Positions 8,565 through 17,546 of a stretch of DNA of 64,000 nucleotides are shown one piece after another; positions within the stretch are counted from its first letter, which is position 1; each line of letters opens with the position of its first letter. Source of the stretch: Hyphomonas oceanitis SCH89 (GTDB lineage Bacteria; Pseudomonadota; Alphaproteobacteria; Caulobacterales; Hyphomonadaceae). Made by a program: the position numbers and the translations under genes. The stretch spans positions 60,033 to 124,032 of the forward strand of contig NZ_ARYL01000007.1 of the NCBI RefSeq assembly GCF_000685295.1, written 5' to 3'. The notes under the pieces are model-generated. The model had not been told where the DNA came from, did no database searches, and saw only the letters and a list, made by a program, of their open reading frames with translations.

Positions 8565-9275
8565 ATGAACCCGAAGCTTAAGACAGCCAACACTCTGATC
8601 GCTGCCAGCCTCTGCCTGGCCGGCCTGACGGCCTGTGCGAGCCAGGCGCCGACGGCTGTGCCGGACTCGTACCTTCAGGGCACTGCGCTGGATCGCAATG
8701 CCATCGGCGTCACCAAGCGGACCGAATTCCTCGAGATCAGTATCGATCCCATGTCCAGCCAGCTCAGCCTGAAGGACAAGGCCCGCATCGAGGATTTTGT
8801 GCGCACCTATCGCACCAAGGGCCATGGCCCGATGATCGTTTCACTGCCCGAGACGAGCGAGAACTCCCAGCTCGCGGTCGAAGCCATTGTCACTGCGCGT
8901 GAGATCGCGTGGCAGAACGGTGTCGAATATGACGAGATCGCAGGCAGCAGCCACGGCGCTGATTCTGATGCGTCCGAGCCGATGATCATGGCCTTTCAGG
9001 TCTACGATGCGATCAAGCCAGACTGTAAGTCGATGGCAGAATATGATGTTGCCGACATCCGTTCCAACAATGAGATGCCGAGCCTGGGCTGTTCCATCCG
9101 TACCAATCAGGCGGCGATGATTGCTGATGCGGCCGACCTGCTGGGCCAACGTGAACTGGCGGCAGGCGACTCGATGCGCCGCAAGGTCATTCTCGAAAAA
9201 TTCCGTATGGGCGAATCTACCGCCTCGGCCCGCTCATCGGCTGAATCGGGCGCCGTTTCCAGTGCGGTCCAATAG
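8565..9275 (+). CDS. cpaD: Pilus assembly lipoprotein CpaD
   Basis: 236-aa lipoprotein: a signal peptide ends in the lipobox LTAC (Cys at about residue 25). CpaD is the outer-membrane or periplasmic partner of the CpaC secretin. The internal segments DYxP-like TEFLEISIDPMSSQLS and LGCSIRTNQAAMIADAADLL are typical of the CpaD family, the latter near its conserved C-terminal region. It lies between cpaC and cpaE with short gaps, in the canonical order. Confidence 0.9.
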   Translation: MNPKLKTANTLIAASLCLAGLTACASQAPTAVPDSYLQGTALDRNAIGVTKRTEFLEISIDPMSSQLSLKDKARIEDFVRTYRTKGHGPMIVSLPETSENSQLAVEAIVTAREIAWQNGVEYDEIAGSSHGADSDASEPMIMAFQVYDAIKPDCKSMAEYDVADIRSNNEMPSLGCSIRTNQAAMIADAADLLGQRELAAGDSMRRKVILEKFRMGESTASARSSAESGAVSSAVQ

Positions 9276-9308
9276 GCGCGACCTGTCGAATAGAAGGACG
9301 AAAGTACA

Positions 9309-10706
9309 ATGTCGAAAGAGAAAGCACTCTTTGAAGACGAATTCGACGCAGACTTCGACGATGTGTTCGCTGAGGATCAGGGAATGGACGCACTGGATGC
9401 GCCAGCCAATGATGCGTTCGACAGCTTCATGAGCAGCGACGACCTGCTCGCCTCGCCCGAGCAGAAGCAGGTCGTAACAGACCAGCCGATCTTCACAATG
9501 CCCGACGTCAACGGCGGCGACGCGCCGCTGCCGGCGATCTCCATCAAGGTTTTCTACGAGCGCGAGGAAACGCGCATGATGATGGACGTGTGCGCACGCG
9601 ACCGTCGCATGGGCCGGGCCACGCTCGAAGCCATTCCAGGCGGCATACCGGCAGCGATTGCCTATATGCAGGAAAATCCGACGCCAAACCTGCTGATGAT
9701 CGAGTCCTCGGCGAACGCGCAGCAGATACTGGGCGAAATCGATTCCCTGGCCGAGCATTGCGATGAGAACGTCCAGGTCATGGTGGTTGGCGTGGTCAAT
9801 GATATCAAGCTCTATCGCCAGCTCGTGGCGCGCGGCGTCAGCGAATACCTGGTGCCACCTTTCGAGCCAATTCAGATCATCCGGTCCATCTCCAGCCTGT
9901 TCGTCGATCCGGACCGGCCCTTTGTCGGCAAGCAGATTTCCGTGATCGGTGCGAAGGGCGGGGTAGGGTCTTCCACCATCGCGCACAATCTGGCCTGGGC
10001 CTTGGCCGAGAACACGCTGGTCAATACGACGCTTGTCGATCTTGATCTTTCTTTCGGCACGACGGCGCTCGACTTCAACCAGGAGACGCCGCAGACCATC
10101 GCCGATGCGCTGCTTGCGCCGGAACGCGCCGATGACGCCGTTATCGAGCGCCTGCTCGCCAAGGCCACGGACAGACTTTCGCTTTTCACGGCGCCCGCTT
10201 CGATCAACCAGATCATGGATATCCCGGACGAGGCCTTTACAACGGTCATTGAAAGCGTTCGCCGGAACGTGCCCTACATGGTGCTCGACCTGCCGCATAC
10301 GTGGAGCCGCTGGGTGCAGCGTACCCTTGTGGCGTCGGACGAAGTCATCATTGTTTGCCAGCCAGACCTTGCCTCGCTTCGCAACGGCAAGAACTTCATC
10401 GACCAGCTGAAGGGCCAGCGTCCGAACGATAACCCACCGCGCCTTGTGATCAACATGAGCGGCGTGCCGAAGCGTCCGGAAATTCCGATCAAGGATTTCG
10501 CGGCAGCCATCGGTGTCGAGCCGGAGATCATCCTGCCATTCGAGCCGGAACTGTTCGGCACGGCGGCAAACAATGGCCAGATGATTTCAGAAACCGACGC
10601 TGCGTCGCGTTCCTCCATGGCAATTGATCACCTGGCGACCGTCCTAACCGGGCGGGTTGTCGCAAAGCCGGCCAAGTCTTTCCTCAACAAACTCCTCGGC
10701 AAGTAA
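9309..10706 (+). CDS. cpaE: Flp pilus localisation ATPase CpaE (TadZ)
   Basis: 465-aa cytoplasmic protein. A long acidic N-terminus (about 70 residues) is followed by a receiver-like domain (about 80-195) and a MinD/ParA-type ATPase domain (about 205-440). The P-loop reads GAKGGVGSST (about 214-223). The MinD signature lysine (AKGG) is kept, but the usual GKT lysine is replaced by serine, a deviation known from TadZ/CpaE proteins. CpaE places the secretion apparatus at the pole. It precedes cpaF by 23 bases and is certainly part of the operon. Confidence 0.93.
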   Translation: MSKEKALFEDEFDADFDDVFAEDQGMDALDAPANDAFDSFMSSDDLLASPEQKQVVTDQPIFTMPDVNGGDAPLPAISIKVFYEREETRMMMDVCARDRRMGRATLEAIPGGIPAAIAYMQENPTPNLLMIESSANAQQILGEIDSLAEHCDENVQVMVVGVVNDIKLYRQLVARGVSEYLVPPFEPIQIIRSISSLFVDPDRPFVGKQISVIGAKGGVGSSTIAHNLAWALAENTLVNTTLVDLDLSFGTTALDFNQETPQTIADALLAPERADDAVIERLLAKATDRLSLFTAPASINQIMDIPDEAFTTVIESVRRNVPYMVLDLPHTWSRWVQRTLVASDEVIIVCQPDLASLRNGKNFIDQLKGQRPNDNPPRLVINMSGVPKRPEIPIKDFAAAIGVEPEIILPFEPELFGTAANNGQMISETDAASRSSMAIDHLATVLTGRVVAKPAKSFLNKLLGK

Positions 10707-10729
10707 ACTCAATTGAAAGGGCCCCTTAG

Positions 10730-12220
10730 ATGGCCTTCGGCAAACGTTCAGGATCACCAGATGCGTCAGCGCCAACGGCGCCAAGACCTGCTGCGCCCGC
10801 CCCGCAGCCGCGTCCGCAGGTGGCGAAGCCGAAAGTGCCTGATCCGGTACAGGTGAAAGGGGCGCCAAAGCCGACCGCCGCGACACCCGTCAAGGTCAAG
10901 AAGCCGGAACCAAAGCCCGAGCCGGTCCGCAAGGTCAACCAGCAGTCCGAGCAATATTACGCAACAAAGACAACGGTTTTCAACGCACTCATCGACACGA
11001 TCGACCTGTCGCAGCTGGCCCAGCTTGATGCCGAAAGCGCGCGCGAAGAGATCCGCGACATCGTGGTCGAGATCATCAGTATCAAGAATGTGCTGATGTC
11101 CATTTCCGAGCAGGAACAGCTGCTCGACGATATCTGTAACGATGTGCTTGGCTATGGCCCGCTGGAGCCGCTTCTGGCACGCGACGACATTGCCGACATC
11201 ATGGTCAACGGCGCCGACACGACCTATATCGAGGTCAACGGCAAGATCGAACGCACAAATATCCGCTTCCGCGACAATGCCCAGCTGATGAACATCTGCC
11301 AACGCATCGTGAGCCAGGTTGGCCGCCGCGTGGATGAAAGCTCACCGATCTGTGACGCGCGCCTGCTCGACGGCTCGCGTGTGAACGTTATCGCGCCGCC
11401 GCTGGCGATTGATGGCCCCACGCTCACCATTCGTAAGTTCAAGAAGGACAAGCTGCAGCTGCAGGACCTCGTGAATTTCGGGTCGATCAGCGAAGCCGGC
11501 GCCGAAGTGCTGCGCATCATCGGTCATTCGCGCTGCAACGTTCTCATCTCCGGCGGTACGGGCTCGGGGAAGACCACGTTGCTCAACTGTCTCACCGCTT
11601 TCATCGAGCCGGGCGAGCGGGTCATCACCTGCGAAGACTCCGCCGAACTCCAGCTCCAGCAGCCGCACGTCGTGCGTCTTGAAACGCGTCCGCCGAACAT
11701 TGAAGGTTCCGGCGAGATCACCATGCGCGAACTGGTCAAGAACTGCCTGCGTATGCGTCCTGAACGCATCATCGTCGGCGAGGTTCGCGGACCTGAAGCG
11801 TTCGACCTCCTGCAGGCCATGAACACCGGTCACGATGGCTCGATGGGTACGCTCCACGCCAACAGCCCGCGCGAAGCCCTCAGCCGTGTGGAATCCATGA
11901 TCACGATGGGCGGCTTCTCGCTGCCTGCGAAGACGATCCGCGAAATGATCGTCGGTTCGATTGATATCGTCGTTCAGGCTTCGCGCCTGCGTGACGGTTC
12001 GCGCCGCATCATGTGCATCACCGAAGTGATGGGCATGGAAGGCGACATGATCGTGCTGCAGGACGTGCTCAAGTTCGAAATGGATGGCGAGGACGAAAAC
12101 GGCAAGATCATCGGTGCTCACCGTGGCACGGGTGTCGGTCGTCCGCGCTTCTGGGAGCGCGCCTCCTATTACAATCTGGAGCGTGAACTGGCTGCAGCGC
12201 TCGACGCGTTGGGGAACTGA
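10730..12220 (+). CDS. cpaF: Pilus assembly/secretion ATPase CpaF (TadA)
   Basis: 496-aa cytoplasmic hexameric ATPase that powers Flp pilus extension and retraction. A Pro/Ala/Lys-rich N-terminal linker (about 70 residues) precedes the N-terminal domain. The core has Walker A GGTGSGKT (about 275-282), the Asp box region [10 protein letters not shown], Walker [15 protein letters not shown] and the His box [13 protein letters not shown]. All catalytic motifs look intact. It is followed by tadB after 3 bases, consistent with translational coupling of the motor ATPase to its membrane platform. Confidence 0.96.
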   Translation: MAFGKRSGSPDASAPTAPRPAAPAPQPRPQVAKPKVPDPVQVKGAPKPTAATPVKVKKPEPKPEPVRKVNQQSEQYYATKTTVFNALIDTIDLSQLAQLDAESAREEIRDIVVEIISIKNVLMSISEQEQLLDDICNDVLGYGPLEPLLARDDIADIMVNGADTTYIEVNGKIERTNIRFRDNAQLMNICQRIVSQVGRRVDESSPICDARLLDGSRVNVIAPPLAIDGPTLTIRKFKKDKLQLQDLVNFGSISEAGAEVLRIIGHSRCNVLISGGTGSGKTTLLNCLTAFIEPGERVITCEDSAELQLQQPHVVRLETRPPNIEGSGEITMRELVKNCLRMRPERIIVGEVRGPEAFDLLQAMNTGHDGSMGTLHANSPREALSRVESMITMGGFSLPAKTIREMIVGSIDIVVQASRLRDGSRRIMCITEVMGMEGDMIVLQDVLKFEMDGEDENGKIIGAHRGTGVGRPRFWERASYYNLERELAAALDALGN

Positions 12221-12223
12221 TTC

Positions 12224-13252
12224 ATGGATAGCAGCCTGATGATCTACGCCGTCGCCGGTCTCGCATTTCTTGCGCTGGCTGGCATCGGCCTCGCTTTCAC
12301 CAGTGGGGAAGGGGACGCCGCCAAGAAGCGCGCCCGGGCCATCGGCGCAGGGGCGACATCCGGCAAGGTGCGCGGCAAGGTTCAGGACGAGAATTCGAAG
12401 CGCCGCGCCAAGACTGAGGCAATGCTCGATAACCTGCGCAAGCAGGACAAGGAGCGCCGCCGGTCCATCGCGCCGCGCGACATTGGGTCCAAGATGGCGC
12501 AGGCCGGTCTCGAACTGCCCGTCTCAGCCTTCTGGATCGGCTCTTTCGCACTCGGTGTCGTATGTGCCTTCCTCATCTACCTGTCTGGCGCAGACGGACT
12601 CGTCATTTCCGGCATTTCTTTCAAGAGCAAGCCGGTCATGATTGCCGGCGCGTTTCTCGCCGGTGCGCTTGGCCTGCCACGGTTCATTCTCGGTTTCCTG
12701 ACCAAGAGACGCTACAAGAAGATGATCAACCAGTTCGCCGACGCGCTTGATATTATCGTGCGCGGTGTGAGATCGGGCCTTCCGCTGAACGAGTGTATTC
12801 GCATCATTGCGAAGGAAAGCCCGGAGCCGCTACGCAAGGAATTCATCTCGCTGGCCGACAACCTGGCCATGGGCGCCGGCCTCGAACGGTCCGCGAACAG
12901 TTTCTACAAACGTGTGCCCATGCAGGAAGTGAACTTCTTCGTGATCGTGCTGCTGATCCAGGCCAAGGCAGGTGGCAACCTGTCCGAAGCCCTGGGCAAC
13001 CTGTCGACCGTTATCCGTGCGCGCAAGATGATGCGGGAAAAGGTCAAGGCGCTGTCATCCGAAGCCAAAGCTTCCGCCGGCATCATCGGGTCTCTTCCGT
13101 TTGCGGTCGGTATCATGGTCTTCCTCACTACGCCTGATTACATCATGCAGCTCTTCACCACGGAGACGGGTCACGTCATTCTCGCCATGGCGGCGGGGAT
13201 GATGGGCATGGGCATCATGGTGATGCGCAAGATGATCAACTTTGACATGTAG
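12224..13252 (+). CDS. tadB: Tad platform protein TadB (GspF-like)
   Basis: 342-aa inner-membrane protein of the type II secretion F family. One helix lies at the N-terminus (about residues 5-25) and a charged cytoplasmic linker follows. Two helices lie at about 105-150. A conserved GspF domain follows (FADALDIIVRGVRSGLPLNE, about residues 165-185, then LIQAKAGGNLSEALGNLS), with two C-terminal helices. It pairs with TadC to form the platform on which CpaF acts. Confidence 0.93.
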   Translation: MDSSLMIYAVAGLAFLALAGIGLAFTSGEGDAAKKRARAIGAGATSGKVRGKVQDENSKRRAKTEAMLDNLRKQDKERRRSIAPRDIGSKMAQAGLELPVSAFWIGSFALGVVCAFLIYLSGADGLVISGISFKSKPVMIAGAFLAGALGLPRFILGFLTKRRYKKMINQFADALDIIVRGVRSGLPLNECIRIIAKESPEPLRKEFISLADNLAMGAGLERSANSFYKRVPMQEVNFFVIVLLIQAKAGGNLSEALGNLSTVIRARKMMREKVKALSSEAKASAGIIGSLPFAVGIMVFLTTPDYIMQLFTTETGHVILAMAAGMMGMGIMVMRKMINFDM

Positions 13253-13264
13253 GGGGAGCAGACG

Positions 13265-14293
13265 ATGTATGATTTTCTTGTAAGCTTCACCCATCCCGAC
13301 ACGCTGGCAGCCTATCTGGTCGCCGCCGCCGTGTTTGCGACCTTCGTCACCGTCTTCCTGCCTTACCTGAAAGGCGACAAGCTGGAGACGCGCCTCAAGG
13401 CCGTGTCCAACCAGCGCGAAAAACTGCGCAAGCAGAGCCGGGCGGCCCTCGAAACCAAAGGCCTGCGCCGCGAAGACAAGAGCATGATGGGGGCAGTATC
13501 CTCCAAGCTTAACCTGGCAAAGGCCCTTGAGGATCCGAACGTCGTCAAGCTGATGAACCAGGCTGGCCTGCGCGGCCCCGGCCCGATCTCGGCCTTCTAC
13601 TTTGCCCGGATGGCGATGCCCTTTGTCGGGCTTTTGCTGACCTTCCTCTATATCTTCTTCGTCAATGACTTGGGCCTCAACCCGACCATGAAATACGGCT
13701 CGCTCGCCTTCGGCATGGCGGCCGGATTCTATGCGCCGAACCTCTATGTCAAAAATCTTGCCGCCAAGCGCCAGAAGTCGATCATGCTCGGTTTCCCGGA
13801 CTCGCTCGACATGCTGCTGATCTGCGTCGAGGCCGGCATGTCGATCGAACTGGGCTTCAACAAGGTCAGTCAGGAGATCGGCACGGCCTCGCCTGAACTC
13901 GCTGAGGAATTCGGGCTCACCGTGGCCGAACTGTCCTACCTGCCGGACCGTCGCATGGCCTATGATAATCTGGCGGCACGTACAGGCCACGAAGGCGTCA
14001 AGGCGGTCTGCATGGCCCTCTCGCAGGCCGAACGCTACGGTACGCCGCTTGGCGATGCGCTGCGCGTGATGGCCAAGGAAAACCGCGAGATGCGCATGTC
14101 GGCTGCCGAGAAGAAGGCCGCCGCCCTGCCTGCCAAGCTGACCGTGCCGATGATCCTGTTCTTCCTGCCGGTCCTGTTTCTTGTCGTGCTTGGCCCGGCC
14201 TACATCAAGTACCAGGCAATGAAGGGTAATAATTCTGCGGCACCAGACGTTGCTAGCATGCAGGTCGAGCGCCCCTGGCAGGATGCAGGATAA
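13265..14293 (+). CDS. tadC: Tad platform protein TadC (GspF-like)
   Basis: 342-aa inner-membrane GspF-family protein, the partner of TadB. It has an N-terminal helix, a double helix at about 110-150, the F-domain core FPDSLDMLLICVEAGMSIE (about 177-195) and ALSQAERYGTPLGDALRVMA, then a C-terminal helix pair. The GGGGGAG before the ATG is a good ribosome-binding site. It is the last gene of the plus-strand cpa/tad operon and is followed by a strong terminator. Confidence 0.93.
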   Translation: MYDFLVSFTHPDTLAAYLVAAAVFATFVTVFLPYLKGDKLETRLKAVSNQREKLRKQSRAALETKGLRREDKSMMGAVSSKLNLAKALEDPNVVKLMNQAGLRGPGPISAFYFARMAMPFVGLLLTFLYIFFVNDLGLNPTMKYGSLAFGMAAGFYAPNLYVKNLAAKRQKSIMLGFPDSLDMLLICVEAGMSIELGFNKVSQEIGTASPELAEEFGLTVAELSYLPDRRMAYDNLAARTGHEGVKAVCMALSQAERYGTPLGDALRVMAKENREMRMSAAEKKAAALPAKLTVPMILFFLPVLFLVVLGPAYIKYQAMKGNNSAAPDVASMQVERPWQDAG

Positions 14294-14315
14294 ACCAGTC
14301 GAGAGACGGATGACT

Positions 14316-14350
14316 GAAAGCCCGCTTGCAATACGCAGGCGGGCTTTCGT
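14316..14350 (+). terminator. Terminator at the end of the cpa/tad operon
   Basis: 14-bp stem with one G-T pair (GAAAGCCCGCTTGC / GCAGGCGGGCTTTC) and a 5-base loop. There is only a short T-rich tail. It lies 22 bases after the tadC stop codon and before the convergent TadD-like gene. Confidence 0.8.
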
Positions 14351-14373
14351 CATTCTGGCCTAAGGGCTTGAGC

Positions 14374-15342
14374 CTAGTTGGCGCGGCGCAGGCGCAGGCC
14401 GGTGTCGCTGCTGTCCGGCATGGCGGCGGGGGCGTCGGTGACCGGTATCGAGGTTGCCGCCTGTGGGCGCTCTGAGTCGGAGCCCGCTATGCGGGGCGGC
14501 ATCGGGGCAGGAGGCAGCTTGCCCAGCTCGGCATGTTCTGCGAGCGCTTCCCACGTCCGGGTCGGCTGCACCATTTCGCGCAACAGCTCTGCATTCTGCT
14601 CGACGATGCGGGGCGGTGCATTACCGCCGCTGGCTTCTTTCATTTCGGCATACTTGCCCTGAAGACCGAGCACGAGGGCGAGGTTTTCCTTCACGCGCGT
14701 ATTGGTGTCCGGCTGGGCATCGGCTAGCCGCAGCTTGGCTTCGGCGCCGGCAAGATCACCGGCGAGCGCCAGCGACAGGCCGTAATTGGTGAGTGTCGAG
14801 GTCCGGTTCGGCTCGATGCTGAGCGCGCGGTCATAGGCCGCCTGTGCATCGGCGTGCCGGTCGATCTGGTCGAAGGCCGTGCCCATCGCTGCCCAGGCCT
14901 CGGCCCGTTCCGGCTCCAGCGTGGCGGCCTGACTGTAGGCCTGGATCGCGGCAGAAAAGTCCTGCTTGGTCGAGAGGGCACGCCCCAGCACCATCAGGAG
15001 TTCCGCGCTATCGGGATGAACGACCAGAACCTGCGAGAGCACATCAACGGCGCGGTCGTCGCTGCCGATATCCCGCAGCGCCTTGGCGAAGGTGATGGCG
15101 GTTTCGAGGTTTTCCGGATCCTTGGCATGTTCCTTGGACCAGAAATTGGCCTTGGTCAGCGGATCGGCGCGGTTGGCGGCCGCGACTTCTTCAGGCCCGG
15201 CTGGCTTCATCGCTTCTGCCATTGCCTTTTCAAGCTCGGCCTTCTGGGCCTTTTCCTCTTTCGACCCCGTGCTTGCGCAGCCTGTCGTCGTCGCTGCCAG
15301 GACAAGCGCGAGGATAGCCAGTGACGTTTTGACTCTGGACAT
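14374..15342 (-). CDS. tadD: TadD-like TPR lipoprotein
   Basis: 322-aa lipoprotein. The signal peptide ends in the lipobox TTGC (Cys at about residue 22). About four tetratricopeptide repeats follow (residues about 70-230, for example AEAWAAMGTAFDQIDRHADA and a following AQAAYDRALSIEPNRTS) and a Pro-rich tail. TadD lipoproteins help assemble the Tad secretin. Its position at the end of the cpa/tad operon, although on the opposite strand, supports this. The ATG at 15342 with GGAG upstream is chosen over the longer frame that opens at 15402. Confidence 0.82.
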   Translation of the reverse strand: MSRVKTSLAILALVLAATTTGCASTGSKEEKAQKAELEKAMAEAMKPAGPEEVAAANRADPLTKANFWSKEHAKDPENLETAITFAKALRDIGSDDRAVDVLSQVLVVHPDSAELLMVLGRALSTKQDFSAAIQAYSQAATLEPERAEAWAAMGTAFDQIDRHADAQAAYDRALSIEPNRTSTLTNYGLSLALAGDLAGAEAKLRLADAQPDTNTRVKENLALVLGLQGKYAEMKEASGGNAPPRIVEQNAELLREMVQPTRTWEALAEHAELGKLPPAPMPPRIAGSDSERPQAATSIPVTDAPAAMPDSSDTGLRLRRAN

Positions 15343-15458
15343 GGGAAGGCTCCAAGTATGTATCAGGTGCATGTGAGGCCGAGTCTGGCCTGCCGAGGTC
15401 AAGGTTCAGTTAACGAAACCGGCCACCTAATTAACAAATCGCCCGGAGAGGCACGTAA

Positions 15459-16823
15459 ATGCACAAGAGTTTCACCGCCGAAGGGGCCAACGCGGCCGCA
15501 ATCTACCTGTTCACGCCATCGGGATTCGACAGCCTGAAAGATGATCCTTTTCCCGGCGCTCGTGCGCTGGCCAAGGGGCAGGGGTTTACCGGTGCGGCGG
15601 GGCAGGTCGTGTACCAGGCGGGCGAAGATGGCACGCTGAGCCATGTGCTGGCGGGCATCGGCAAGGGACAGGATGCGCTGGCCGTTGCGGCCATTTCCGC
15701 GAAACTTCCCGAAGGGGCCTATGCCATTGCCGGGGATGGCGGAATGGCCTTCGCCCATATTGCAGCCGGTTGGGCCGATGGTGCCTACCGTTTTGATCGC
15801 TACCTGAAGGACAAGGCCAAGCCACCACGTCTGGTCATTCCTGTGAGCGCTGATGCCGACGCCCTGTCGCGCGAGGCCGATGCCTGCGCCCTGCTGCGCG
15901 ACCTCGTCAACACGCCTGCAGCCGACATGGGCCCGCAGGATGTCGACGCGACGATTGCCACTATCGCAGACCAGTATGGCGCGACGCTGACGACAATCGT
16001 GGGTGATGACCTGCTGGAAGAGAATTATCCGCTGGTGCACGCGGTGGGCCGGGCTGCTGTCTATGCGCCGCGCTTTATGGAACTGGAATGGGGTGACCCG
16101 TCGCATCCGAGCCTGGCGCTGGTCGGCAAGGGCGTGACGTTCGATTCCGGCGGCCTCGATATCAAGCCGGGCAGCGGCATGCGGATCATGAAAAAGGACA
16201 TGGGCGGCGCCGCGCATGTCATCGCGCTCTCGCAGCTGATCATGAGCGCGAAGCTGCCGGTGCACCTGAAGCTCTATGTGCCATCGGTCGAGAATGCCGT
16301 GGCGGGGGATGCTTTCCGGCCGGGTGATATCCTTGCCAGCCGCAAGGGCCTGACCGTGGAGATCGACAATACGGACGCGGAAGGACGCCTGATCCTCGCC
16401 GATGCGCTGGCGCGGGCCTGTGAGTTCGAGCCGGACGTGCTGATTGATTTCGCCACGCTGACCGGCGCGGCCCGCGTGGCGCTGGGGGCCGATCTTGCGC
16501 CGTTCTATACGGATGATGAGGATATGGCGGGGGCCATTGAGGCCGGGTCTGCCATGTCCGGCGATCCGGTCTGGCGCATGCCGCTCTGGGATCCTTATCT
16601 CTCTGATCTGAAAAGCCCGATTGCCGATCTTGTCAATTCAGGTGGCCGGTTTGCGGGATCGATCACGGCCGCATTGTTCCTGAAACAGTTCGTCGATGCG
16701 AAGAGCTGGACGCACCTCGATGTCTGGGCGTGGCGGCTGGGCAAGTATGGACGGCCCGAGGGCGCAGCTGCGTGCGGCCTGCGCGCTGTGTGGCAAATGC
16801 TGCAGGACCGCTATTCGGTCTGA
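15459..16823 (+). CDS. Leucyl aminopeptidase family (M17) peptidase
   Basis: 454-aa cytosolic metallopeptidase that removes N-terminal amino acids. The M17 core is intact. VGKGVTFDSGGLDIKP (about residue 220) carries the active-site lysine and a metal-binding aspartate, and the family signature NTDAEGRLILADAL (about 305-318) carries metal-binding Asp/Glu and the catalytic arginine. The N-terminal domain is short and variable, as in PepA/PepB relatives. GGAGAGG just before the ATG is a good ribosome-binding site. Its 3' end overlaps the convergent TPR gene by 13 bases. Confidence 0.92.
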   Translation: MHKSFTAEGANAAAIYLFTPSGFDSLKDDPFPGARALAKGQGFTGAAGQVVYQAGEDGTLSHVLAGIGKGQDALAVAAISAKLPEGAYAIAGDGGMAFAHIAAGWADGAYRFDRYLKDKAKPPRLVIPVSADADALSREADACALLRDLVNTPAADMGPQDVDATIATIADQYGATLTTIVGDDLLEENYPLVHAVGRAAVYAPRFMELEWGDPSHPSLALVGKGVTFDSGGLDIKPGSGMRIMKKDMGGAAHVIALSQLIMSAKLPVHLKLYVPSVENAVAGDAFRPGDILASRKGLTVEIDNTDAEGRLILADALARACEFEPDVLIDFATLTGAARVALGADLAPFYTDDEDMAGAIEAGSAMSGDPVWRMPLWDPYLSDLKSPIADLVNSGGRFAGSITAALFLKQFVDAKSWTHLDVWAWRLGKYGRPEGAAACGLRAVWQMLQDRYSV

Positions 16824-17485
16824 GGCGCAATGATCTTCACATCTGCGAGGCGGATGGCCTCGCGGATGCGGCCGCGCAGGACCAGTGTGTCGATATTGTC
16901 GGGCTCGGCGGCCATGGCGGCCTTCACGTCGGCGAGGGCCGGCTGGAGGTCGTTCATGTTGAGGCGGGCTTCAGCGCGCAGCTGGTGGGCGGCGGCAAGG
17001 CCGGGCAGGGCTTCCAGCGCCCTGTCGAGATCCTTGATGGCCTCGGGCCATTTTTGGAGCATGATGCGGGCGCTGGCGCGGTCGACGAGGAGATCGGGCT
17101 CGTCGGGCATGATCTTGAGGGCATTTGTCAGCGTCACGATAGCCGCTTCGGGGGCGCCGGCGACGAGCCAGGCATTGCCGGCTTGCGTCAGGTAAAGGGC
17201 GCGCTGTTCCATTGTGCCGCCATCGGTCGCATTGGCCAGTTCTTCAAGTCTTGCTGCACCTTCAGCCTCCTGGCCGAGGGCAATCAGGGCAAGGGCAACG
17301 CACTGGCGGGCACCGGGCCGGTTGCCTTCAAAACTCCAGGCGAGAGCGTCTTCGTAGGCCTCTTCAGCATCGACATCGATGCGGGCGATGCAGGCGTCGA
17401 GGCGGGTGGCTTCGCGCTGGGCGAAATCAGTGCTGACATTCTGCAGCATGGCGATTGAGATCGCCGTGGCGGCAAGGATAGACAT
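16811..17485 (-). CDS. TPR-repeat protein, exported
   Basis: 224-aa protein with a hydrophobic N-terminus (MSILAATAISIAMLQ) that looks like a signal peptide. Several tetratricopeptide-like helical repeats follow over about residues 55-215 (for example PDLLVDRASARIMLQKWPEA). No catalytic motif is seen. It probably serves as a periplasmic protein-interaction module; the partner is unknown. The last 13 bases overlap the 3' end of the aminopeptidase gene on the other strand. Confidence 0.75.
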   Translation of the reverse strand: MSILAATAISIAMLQNVSTDFAQREATRLDACIARIDVDAEEAYEDALAWSFEGNRPGARQCVALALIALGQEAEGAARLEELANATDGGTMEQRALYLTQAGNAWLVAGAPEAAIVTLTNALKIMPDEPDLLVDRASARIMLQKWPEAIKDLDRALEALPGLAAAHQLRAEARLNMNDLQPALADVKAAMAAEPDNIDTLVLRGRIREAIRLADVKIIAPQTE

Positions 17486-17546
17486 GGATAAGAAGCTCCG
17501 GGACCTGTAGTGAGGTCTATAGTCATGACTGGGAGGCCGAGCGCAA

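Noticed and set aside
13055..14353. 432-aa minus-strand frame
   Set aside because: Antisense to tadB/tadC, rich in His, Arg and Gln as expected from reversed codons; TadC on the plus strand has clear GspF motifs.
15404..15436. TTAA half-sites before the aminopeptidase gene
   Set aside because: The two half-sites are not 7 bases apart; chance occurrence in AT-richer intergenic DNA is likely.
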